Of a stretch of DNA of 5,484 nucleotides, positions 1-5,434 are shown one piece after another. The position numbers were made by a program, and so were the translations under genes. Each line of letters begins with the position of its first letter. The first letter of the stretch is position 1. The DNA is from an uncultured Ruminococcus sp. (GTDB lineage: Bacteria; Bacillota; Clostridia; Oscillospirales; Acutalibacteraceae), in the NCBI GenBank assembly GCA_902773165.1, contig CACYDO010000154.1, forward strand, positions 1-5,484. Direction: 5' to 3'. Below the pieces are notes generated by a model. That model was not told where the DNA came from. It did not search any database and saw only the letters and a list, made by a program, of their open reading frames with translations.

Positions 1-78
1 GAGGACGCAGGTCAGACAGTAAAGCACCTGCATTTCCATATGCTGGGCGGAGTAACTCTCGGTGAGAAGATCATCTGA
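1..78 (+). CDS. HIT family (histidine triad) protein, C-terminal fragment
   Basis: Only the last 25 residues are in the window; the gene begins upstream and its frame is open from base 1 to the TGA at 76-78. The fragment contains HLHFHMLGG at residues 9-17 of the visible part, which is the histidine triad (H-x-H-x-H-x-x) closing the active site of HIT proteins. In HinT-type enzymes the middle histidine is the nucleophile that hydrolyses nucleoside phosphoramidates and related nucleotide conjugates in the cytoplasm. The residues just before it (GQTVK) fit the conserved GQ-V segment of the family. The ending after the triad (VTLGEKII) is short, as in other Firmicutes HIT proteins. Family assignment is firm, but the substrate and the precise subfamily (HinT or another branch) cannot be told from this piece. 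It precedes the phosphoribosyltransferase by 71 bases and may be cotranscribed with it. Confidence 0.92.
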   Translation, partial: EDAGQTVKHLHFHMLGGVTLGEKII

Positions 79-134
79 AAAATAAAACGAAGACTAAGAA
101 ACAGATTTATTAATGTGGCAATTAAAATTCGGAA

Positions 135-141
135 AAGGAAG
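135..141 (+). promoter_or_regulatory. Shine-Dalgarno site of the phosphoribosyltransferase gene
   Basis: The sequence AAGGAAG lies eight bases before the ATG at 150 and supports that start. The rest of the 79-149 gap is A-rich. I found no convincing -35/-10 pair or terminator hairpin in it, so readthrough from the HIT gene is plausible. Confidence 0.7.
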
Positions 142-149
142 TCTAAAAA

Positions 150-695
150 ATGTCTGAAAGTAATTCATATAGAATGAAAATAGCAGGCCTTGAGCGTGAC
201 CTGCCCTTGTGCGAGGTGGCGGAACACCTCGATATCGCTGCTTTCGTCATGTTCGGCGATGTTGAGATCACAAAAGCGGCTGCCGAAAAGCTGCTTGAAA
301 AATGTCCCGAGCATGATATTGTCGTTACTGCCGAGGCAAAGGGAATTCCCCTTTGCTACGAGATGGCGCGTATGGGCTGCGGCGATTATGAGATCGCAAG
401 AAAATCTATAAAAACATATGACGACGACCCGATGTCCTGCGAGGTGAAGTCTATTACTACCAATGCGGTGCAGACACTCTATCTGGCTAAAAGCAGAGCG
501 AAAAGATTAGCCGGCAAACGCGTACTTATCGTTGACGATGTTATTAGTACGGGTGCATCGCTTTATGTCCTCGAAGAGCTTGTCCGCAAGGCCGGCGGCG
601 TTATTGTCGGCAAAGCGGCCGTTCTTGCAGAAGGCGAAGCTGCCGACAGAGTTGATATCATTTTCCTTGAAAAGCTTCCGCTTTTCCCGAAATAA
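150..695 (+). CDS. PRPP-dependent phosphoribosyltransferase (adenine/xanthine type)
   Basis: This 181-residue cytoplasmic protein belongs to the type I phosphoribosyltransferases, which join a purine base (or related ring) to PRPP and release pyrophosphate. The PRPP-binding signature is clear: VLIVDDVISTGAS at residues 125-137, with the paired acidic residues DD followed by the STGAS phosphate loop. AEAKGIPL at 61-68 matches the pyrophosphate-loop region (E-A-x-G-I in Apt and archaeal Hpt-like proteins), and ARKS at 83-86 matches the conserved R-K that contacts PRPP. The length is typical of Apt or Xpt (170-190). The base-specific N-terminal hood is not readable to me, so adenine versus xanthine/hypoxanthine specificity is undecided, and a regulatory PRTase is possible. 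Automated annotation would probably call it adenine phosphoribosyltransferase. The start is fixed by the SD site at 135-141. comEC follows 24 bases downstream. Confidence 0.85.
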   Translation: MSESNSYRMKIAGLERDLPLCEVAEHLDIAAFVMFGDVEITKAAAEKLLEKCPEHDIVVTAEAKGIPLCYEMARMGCGDYEIARKSIKTYDDDPMSCEVKSITTNAVQTLYLAKSRAKRLAGKRVLIVDDVISTGASLYVLEELVRKAGGVIVGKAAVLAEGEAADRVDIIFLEKLPLFPK

Positions 696-719
696 TAATG
701 TACTGAAAAACTGATAATC

Positions 720-2915
720 ATGAAAAGACCGTTTTTCTGCGTTGGATTCGGTATGCTTGCTGCAATGGCGGTTTCAACGGCATTTTATGACGCTGCTCCG
801 ATTTTGACGGCGGCTTGCGCTGCCGCGGCAATATTGCTTATAAATCCAAGGCTGTTTCCGGACAAAAAGCATACTTCTGCCGCAGTTGTCCTTCTCAGCG
901 CTGCTGTAGGCGCGGCAATGTATATGGGCGCGGCAGGTCTGTATGTAATACCGCTTACAGACGAATTGGACGGCGCTCACATAACGTTTTCCGGCGTGAT
1001 AACGAGCGAACCGTATACATATGACGGCACAACGCGTTTTTCTGTGAGAACGACGCAGATCAACGGAGAGAAAAAACGGCTGAACATAAAAATATATACA
1101 TCGTTTATACCACGCGGAAGGGCTTGCGACTATATTGAAGGGGAATGTGTTCTGCGTTCGGCTTTTGATAAAGGTATAGGATATTCTTCATATCTGAGCG
1201 CAAGAGATACATTTTTCAGTACATATATCAGCTCTTTTACAGAAGGGTCATTCGTTGTTACAAAAAACAACCATCATAGCTTTGAAAAATATTTTGCAGA
1301 TATGCGCAGAGATATATACCGTGCTTTTACAGCAAGGCTTCCGCAGAAGGAAGCGTCACTTTGCATTGCAATGATAACGGGCGAAAAAGATGTGCTGGAC
1401 GATGATGTTATCTCGTGCTTTAATACCTTGGGGATCGCTCATCTTATAGTCGTTTCAGGGCTTCATCTTGCAGTTGTTGCAGGCGCGCTTTATGTTGTGT
1501 GCGAAAGCCTTATAAAAATCCGCAGACTGGCGTGCGTTGTGCAGATAGCAGGAGCTTTTGCTTTTGCCGAGCTTACAGGCTTCGGCTTTTCGGTTCGACG
1601 CGCGATGATAATGTGCATTGTCCTGATCGCAGGCAAAATGTTTTATTCAAAGGATGATTCACTTAATACGTTGGGCTTTGCGGCGATGATTATCTGCATG
1701 AATCCGCTTGCGGCAGGCGACATAGGATTGCTGTGGTCCTTTTCATGCACGCTGTCTGTAATTCTGCTTTCAAAAAAGATAGAGGAATTTCTGTATAATA
1801 TCTTCGCTTCGAATAAAATTTATTATGAGAAAAAAGACGTTAGGCCCGGTGCAGCTGCTTTGTGTCTGGCGGCAAGCGTAGGCTCGCTGCCGTTTTTTCT
1901 GCTTGTCACGAAGGAAATATCTCCGTATATGCTGTTGGCTAATCTTCTGACCGTTCCGGTTTCAATGGCAGTTCTCGTTTGCGGAGGGCTGGCGGCAGTA
2001 TTTACACTGTGCGGATTATCTGTGTTTGCTTCTGTACCAATGATGATATGCGGATTTGCTGCAAAATATCTTTTGATCGTAACGGAACAGATGGCTGATC
2101 TTCCGTTTGCGGGAGTGACGATCGAAAGTAAGTCGGTCATCGTTTTCTTTGCAGTATCGGCGGCGGTACTTTTGCTGCTTCACTTTGTAGTGAAAAAAGA
2201 CAAGCTGTTTAGCATAGGTTTGCTTGCAATGGCTTTTTTGCTGGTGACAGCGGTGGAGATAAAAATAATTATAAACGGAACAAAGGTCACAATGTCTGTT
2301 CTTGATGTTGGCAGCGGAATGGCTGTAACGCTCAGATACGGAGATAACAGATCGGTGCTGTCATCTTACGGAGAAAAGAAGATGTACGGCAGCGTTGAGG
2401 AAGAGTTGTCCGGATCGGATCATTTGCTGTACATGATCGACCTGCCGCCCGAAAAGTACGGGTACGACTACGGAAGAAGGATAATAGCCGACTATACACC
2501 GGAGGCGGTGCTTTGCGATGAAAAACGGCGCAGCGGTACATATTCATGGTACGAATACTGCGGTGGAACGGCAGAAACGATAGATGGCTGCGAGATCTTC
2601 GGGCTTCCCGAGGGGAATACTTTACAGGTGTTCTGCGACGGTAATGCTTCGTGTGAATATCTGACGCTTTTCGGGAATGACATACTTATATGCGACGGAA
2701 GCGCAGAGGGCTTGCCCGAGAATTTTTGCAGCCCCGATATAGCCGTTCTGCGTACAACAGATCATGCAGACGAGCTTTCACCCGATACGAAGATAATAAT
2801 TTCAGACCCGACATGTCAGTCGGGCGACAGCAGGATAATATCCGCCGCAGACGGCAGCGGTAATATTGATGTCGATTTTCACAGGGACGGAACAGTCAGT
2901 ATACATGACAGATAA
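720..2915 (+). CDS. comEC: ComEC/Rec2 family DNA-uptake channel protein with a degenerate metallo-beta-lactamase-like C-terminus
   Basis: ComEC forms the inner-membrane channel that passes single-stranded DNA into the cell during natural transformation. The 731 residues are near the family's usual 730-780. The order is: two or three hydrophobic segments (about 7-76); a soluble OB-fold-like stretch (about 80-190, DUF4131 region); the multi-pass competence domain (about 210-515); then a soluble tail (about 520-731). Signature pieces are GIAHLIVVSGLHL at 238-250, SVRRAMIM at 291-298, the NPL-GLLWSFS region at 328-342, and SPYMLLANLLTVPV at 401-414. The tail starts like the lactamase domain (MSVLDVGSGMAV, 525-536) and ends with the usual DGTVSI strand, but the HxHxDH metal site is absent (see findings). 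The ATG at 720 is the only ATG start allowing a normal N-terminus, because an in-frame stop lies at 696-698, yet no SD site precedes it. The TAA stop is joined to the holA SD site. Confidence 0.93.
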   Translation: MKRPFFCVGFGMLAAMAVSTAFYDAAPILTAACAAAAILLINPRLFPDKKHTSAAVVLLSAAVGAAMYMGAAGLYVIPLTDELDGAHITFSGVITSEPYTYDGTTRFSVRTTQINGEKKRLNIKIYTSFIPRGRACDYIEGECVLRSAFDKGIGYSSYLSARDTFFSTYISSFTEGSFVVTKNNHHSFEKYFADMRRDIYRAFTARLPQKEASLCIAMITGEKDVLDDDVISCFNTLGIAHLIVVSGLHLAVVAGALYVVCESLIKIRRLACVVQIAGAFAFAELTGFGFSVRRAMIMCIVLIAGKMFYSKDDSLNTLGFAAMIICMNPLAAGDIGLLWSFSCTLSVILLSKKIEEFLYNIFASNKIYYEKKDVRPGAAALCLAASVGSLPFFLLVTKEISPYMLLANLLTVPVSMAVLVCGGLAAVFTLCGLSVFASVPMMICGFAAKYLLIVTEQMADLPFAGVTIESKSVIVFFAVSAAVLLLLHFVVKKDKLFSIGLLAMAFLLVTAVEIKIIINGTKVTMSVLDVGSGMAVTLRYGDNRSVLSSYGEKKMYGSVEEELSGSDHLLYMIDLPPEKYGYDYGRRIIADYTPEAVLCDEKRRSGTYSWYEYCGGTAETIDGCEIFGLPEGNTLQVFCDGNASCEYLTLFGNDILICDGSAEGLPENFCSPDIAVLRTTDHADELSPDTKIIISDPTCQSGDSRIISAADGSGNIDVDFHRDGTVSIHDR

Positions 2916-2920
2916 GGAGG
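2914..2920 (+). promoter_or_regulatory. Shine-Dalgarno site that decides the holA start
   Basis: AAGGAGG, a full match to the anti-SD consensus, overlaps the comEC stop codon and ends eight bases before the ATG at 2929. The other in-frame ATGs at 2866 and 2905 lie within the comEC coding sequence and have no comparable site, so 2929 is the preferred start. The overlap of stop and SD suggests translational coupling of holA to comEC. Confidence 0.85.
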
Positions 2921-2928
2921 TAAAGCGT

Positions 2929-3990
2929 ATGCCGGCGATAACCGAAGCCGATTTCAAAAAAATATTGAGCAGGGGCGATTTCGGTACGCTTTACTACCTG
3001 TGCGGCGATGAAAAAATGCTCGTTGCTCATTATACAAAGCTGCTAGTCGAAAAAACAGCAGGAAAAACGCCGGATGATTTTAATTATCATGTATTTACCG
3101 AGGCTTTCAGCGTGGACGAGTTCGAAGCGGCTTCACAGATGATACCGTTTACGAGCGACTGCAATGTTGTTGTCGTGAAGGACCTTGATTTTTCGGAGTT
3201 CAGCTCAGACGAAGCAAGCAGGATACTTGATATCGTTTCCAACGTTGCCGGGGACACGGTCATGATACTCACCTTCCCGACTAAAACCGAAAAAGGCGGC
3301 GAAGAAGGCAAGGGCGTAAATGCAAAGGACAAAAAGCTTAAAACTATCGCTTCAAAAAAAGGAACGATCGTTGAGTTTAAAAAGCTTACGCCGGCGGCTG
3401 TCAAGTCGAAGCTCGTTTCGTGGGCAAGCAAGCAGAATGTTGTGCTTTCACCGAAAATGGCTGATATTCTCGTTGAATACTGCGGCACAGACCTTAATCG
3501 TCTTCGTGCCGAGCTGTATAAGCTCTGCGCTTACGCAGGCGACGGCGGCGAAATAAAAAAAGAGGACATCGACGCTCTTGTTACACGCGATCTCGAATCT
3601 CGTATATTCGACCTTTCAAACGCTGTGATAAATCGGCGTGCGGCTGAAGCGTTCAAGGTCCTCGACAGACTGCTTTATAATAAGGAAGATGAAATACGGA
3701 TAATATCCGTGCTTGCGTCTTCTTACGTCAATATTTACCGCGCGAGAATGGCGATAAAAAGCGGCGCGCGGACGGCTGAACTGAAAAAATGGTTTACCTA
3801 CAGCGACGCTCAGCTGCGGTACGCCGAACGAGATTCACGAAATACAACGACAGCGGCTCTTCGTAAAAGCATAAATGCCATCGCTCAGACAGATATGGCG
3901 CTGAAAAGCACAAGAACATCAAAAAGACTGCTGCTGGAGCTGCTCATCGAGAAGCTGCTCATTATAGCAAGCGAGGACGGGCGCAGATGA
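2929..3990 (+). CDS. holA: DNA polymerase III delta subunit (clamp loader)
   Basis: Delta is the clamp-loader subunit that opens the beta sliding clamp so that it can be placed on DNA. With the start at 2929 the protein has 353 residues, close to the 330-350 usual in Firmicutes. Near the N-terminus FGTLYYLCGDEKML corresponds to the family's Y-L-x-G-E-E/D-x-F/L beginning of the AAA+-like domain I; as expected for delta there is no Walker A P-loop. NVVVVKDLDF (about 76-85) matches the strand after the clamp-binding region. KKLTPAAVKSKLVSWASKQNVVLS (about 145-168) begins the domain II/III helices, and CGTDLNRLRAELYKLCAYAG (about 184-203) is the typical L-N-E-L-x-K-L helix. The Arg/Lys/Leu-rich helices to the end form the collar domain. 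A lysine-rich loop around residues 122-141 looks like a lineage insertion. It sits directly after comEC, a common Firmicutes order, and overlaps the next gene by four bases. Confidence 0.92.
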   Translation: MPAITEADFKKILSRGDFGTLYYLCGDEKMLVAHYTKLLVEKTAGKTPDDFNYHVFTEAFSVDEFEAASQMIPFTSDCNVVVVKDLDFSEFSSDEASRILDIVSNVAGDTVMILTFPTKTEKGGEEGKGVNAKDKKLKTIASKKGTIVEFKKLTPAAVKSKLVSWASKQNVVLSPKMADILVEYCGTDLNRLRAELYKLCAYAGDGGEIKKEDIDALVTRDLESRIFDLSNAVINRRAAEAFKVLDRLLYNKEDEIRIISVLASSYVNIYRARMAIKSGARTAELKKWFTYSDAQLRYAERDSRNTTTAALRKSINAIAQTDMALKSTRTSKRLLLELLIEKLLIIASEDGRR

Positions 3991-4598
3991 TAACTATAAA
4001 AGAAGCTGTGATTGTAGAAGGAAAATACGATAAAATGCGTGTATCGGCGCTGTTTGATACGGCTGTCATCGAAACGGGAGGATTCCGCGTTTTTAACGAT
4101 AAGGAAAAATGCGCCGTTATACGTGAGCTTGCACTCAAAAGAGGCGTTATACTTCTCACCGACAGCGACGGTGCGGGCTTTGTTATAAGAAATTATCTCA
4201 AAGGCGCTGTTCCTGCCGACAGAGTTAAGCAAGCCTACGTTCCCGAAATAAAGGGCGTTGAACGAAGAAAAAAAGAGCCTTCAAAGCAAGGGCTGCTTGG
4301 CGTTGAGGGAATGACCGACGAGATCATCACTCAGGCGGTGCTGAAAAGCGGAGCGACAGTTGCCGGAAAAGAGCAGCAGCCGAAAAGCGCTCTTTGTAAA
4401 GCCGATTTTTACGAGCTAGGGCTTTCGGGCAGAGAAAACAGCGCACAGCTCAGAGAGAAGCTTTTGACGCATTTGGGATTTCCTCGTTACATGACGGCGA
4501 ATGCGCTGCTTTCGGCACTTCGTTTGCTTTACGACAGAGAAGAGCTTGAAAAGGAGCTTGAAGCTCTGAAAAAAGTATATTTTGATTATAAGAAATAA
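3987..4598 (+). CDS. rnmV: RNase M5-like TOPRIM protein (DUF4093 type)
   Basis: RNase M5 cuts the precursor of 5S rRNA to its mature ends in low-GC Gram-positive bacteria, using a TOPRIM domain with metal-binding acidic residues. Here residues 1-95 are the TOPRIM domain. IVEGKYDK at 9-16 carries the catalytic glutamate E11, and GVILLTDSDGAG at 53-64 carries the D-x-D pair D59/D61, corresponding to TDPDYPG in Bacillus M5 as I recall it. The segment with VPEIKG at 85-90, the basic stretch ERRKKEPSK and GLLGVEG at 102-108 follow the M5 pattern (lysine-rich, then G-V/I-E). The C-terminal part (about 135-203) is helical and charged, as in the DUF4093 domain of M5 proteins. The length of 203 compares with about 186 in Bacillus. 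The ATG lies in the ATGA overlap with the holA stop, with GAGGA nine bases upstream at 3973-3977. A related TOPRIM protein of unproven substrate is the main alternative. The usual partner gene ksgA is not visible in this window. Confidence 0.82.
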   Translation: MITIKEAVIVEGKYDKMRVSALFDTAVIETGGFRVFNDKEKCAVIRELALKRGVILLTDSDGAGFVIRNYLKGAVPADRVKQAYVPEIKGVERRKKEPSKQGLLGVEGMTDEIITQAVLKSGATVAGKEQQPKSALCKADFYELGLSGRENSAQLREKLLTHLGFPRYMTANALLSALRLLYDREELEKELEALKKVYFDYKK

Positions 4599-4607
4599 GG
4601 TGAACAT

Positions 4608-4772
4608 ATGCAAACACTTAAAGTAGACCGCTTTGACGGTACTATGGTTATATTTACAGATAAAGAAAAGAAATATTTCGCAATAGAAAAAACGGAGATA
4701 CCGTTTGACGTAAAAAAAGGCGACCGCGTTGAGATAGACAACGACGGCAATCTTACGCTTATCAAAAAATAA
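4608..4772 (+). CDS. small DUF3006-like protein
   Basis: This is a 54-residue reading frame that fills the space between the RNase M5-like gene and ybaK. It starts with MQTLKVDRFDG, which matches the V-D-R-F/I-E-G opening of the DUF3006 family. A predicted beta-strand pattern follows (MVIFTD, KKYFAIEKTEIP), then a KKGDRVEID turn resembling the family's K-E-G-D-V-V/L segment, then a final strand. It has no signal peptide, membrane segment or cysteine, so a small cytoplasmic beta-barrel-like domain is the likely form. Function of the family is not known to me. AAGGTGA at 4597-4603, overlapping the upstream stop, is a good SD site with short four-base spacing. Gaps of 9 and 17-18 bases to its neighbours and the same strand place it inside the operon. 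Existence as a gene is well supported by SD, spacing and family resemblance; a role is not. Confidence 0.8.
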   Translation: MQTLKVDRFDGTMVIFTDKEKKYFAIEKTEIPFDVKKGDRVEIDNDGNLTLIKK

Positions 4773-4790
4773 ACGAAAAGAGTAATTGCA

Positions 4791-5267
4791 ATGGAAAAAA
4801 CTAACGTTATGCGCGTGCTCGATCAGAAAAAGGTGAAATATACGCCTCACAGTATCGGCGATAATTCCACAATGACGGGTACAGCTGTTGCTCAGGCTTT
4901 GGGAGCGCCTGCCGAGGTCGTTTTTAAAACTCTTGTGACCGTTGGTAAAAGCGGCGCAAATTACGTTTTCGTCGTTCCAATAGGCGGCGAGCTTGATCTG
5001 AAAAAGGCGGCTAAGGCAGTAGGCGAAAAGTCGATAGAAATGCTCAGAAGCAAGGAGCTTCTGCCGCTTACCGGTTACGTTCACGGAGGCTGTTCGCCGA
5101 TAGGCATGAAGAAGTTTTTTAAAACAACGTTCGATTCCTCTGCAAAGGGCAAGGACACGATCTATTTCAGCGCAGGAAAAATCGGTTATCAGGTAGAGCT
5201 TTCGCCCGAAGACCTTTCTAAGGTGATACGTTTTCAGTATGCCGATATTGCAGCGGATAAAAAATGA
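4791..5267 (+). CDS. ybaK: YbaK/EbsC-type Cys-tRNA(Pro) deacylase
   Basis: YbaK-family proteins hydrolyse mischarged aminoacyl-tRNA, classically Cys-tRNA(Pro), after prolyl-tRNA synthetase errors. The 158-residue length is standard for a free-standing single-domain member. The catalytic-site lysine is present as K46 in VVFKTLV (43-49), the same context as in Haemophilus YbaK. GELDLKKAAKAVG (66-78) and the GCSPIGMKK loop (100-108, glycine-rich 2'-OH-binding region) are both diagnostic. DTIYFSAGKIGYQVELSPEDL (about 122-142) matches the family's final strand and helix. The first residues (TNVMRVLDQKKVKYTPHSI) form the usual N-terminal helix leading to a strand. The start is preceded only by a weak purine run (GAAAAGAG, 4775-4782). 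It is 18 bases after the DUF3006-like gene and is the last gene of the run, followed by a 167-base gap. Cys-tRNA(Pro) specificity is inferred from family, not shown. Confidence 0.92.
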   Translation: MEKTNVMRVLDQKKVKYTPHSIGDNSTMTGTAVAQALGAPAEVVFKTLVTVGKSGANYVFVVPIGGELDLKKAAKAVGEKSIEMLRSKELLPLTGYVHGGCSPIGMKKFFKTTFDSSAKGKDTIYFSAGKIGYQVELSPEDLSKVIRFQYADIAADKK

Positions 5268-5297
5268 AATTATACGCAGATAAATCAGGCTGAGTGA

Positions 5298-5328
5298 ATG
5301 CGTCTTAGGACAGTGGATCGCATACTTT
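5298..5328 (+). terminator. weak intrinsic terminator candidate after ybaK
   Basis: ATGCG at 5298-5302 pairs with CGCAT at 5319-5323. The stem may continue past a one-base bulge with three more pairs (5303-5305 with 5315-5317), and a short T run follows at 5325-5328. The stem is short and the T run has only four bases, so this is a weak case. It is supported mainly by its position between the end of the operon and the next promoter. Confidence 0.3.
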
Positions 5329-5364
5329 TATAATGCAGTTTCCGTAAAATTCACAAAATTAGCA

Positions 5365-5393
5365 TTGATTTATTGTCAAGTTTGGAGTATAAT
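5365..5393 (+). promoter_or_regulatory. sigma-A-type promoter of the gene starting at 5435
   Basis: A -35 box TTGATT at 5365-5370 and a perfect -10 box TATAAT at 5388-5393 are separated by exactly 17 bases. Transcription would start near 5400. The segment just upstream (5345-5361) is A/T-rich, with two AAAATT copies at 5346-5351 and 5355-5360, and could act as an UP element. A second TATAAT lies at 5403-5408 without a well-spaced -35 box. The predicted leader is about 35 bases, too short for a riboswitch. Confidence 0.72.
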
Positions 5394-5434
5394 GAAGTAT
5401 ATTATAATCAACAATAAAAAGGAAGTGTTAAAAC

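Noticed and set aside
79..149. Possible promoter in the gap after the HIT gene (TAAAAT at 123-128)
   Set aside because: The matching -35 position (100-105) does not resemble TTGACA, and the whole gap is simply A-rich.
2807..2824. Hairpin CCCGAC / GTCGGG with six-base loop near the comEC end
   Set aside because: Six pairs inside the coding region with no T run; not a terminator, and frequent by chance at this size.
2866..2928. Upstream holA starts at 2866 or 2905
   Set aside because: They lie within comEC and lack an SD site, while the ATG at 2929 has AAGGAGG at ideal spacing and gives the family's normal N-terminus.
3087..3488. Minus-strand open frame of 133 codons opposite holA
   Set aside because: Low-complexity Ser/Thr/Phe-rich translation and full overlap with holA; a shadow of codon bias.
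4416..5084. Long minus-strand open frame of 222 codons across the RNase M5-like, DUF3006-like and ybaK genes
   Set aside because: It is antisense to three well-supported genes, is rich in Phe/Tyr/Cys/Arg as expected for a reverse-strand shadow, and shows no recognisable domain.
5264..5293. Nine-codon frame (MKLYADKSG) in ATGA overlap with the ybaK stop
   Set aside because: Too short and without a family match; the overlap alone is not evidence of a gene.
5329..5334. TATAAT upstream of the main promoter
   Set aside because: No acceptable -35 box at 16-18 bases (TAGGAC at 5306-5311).
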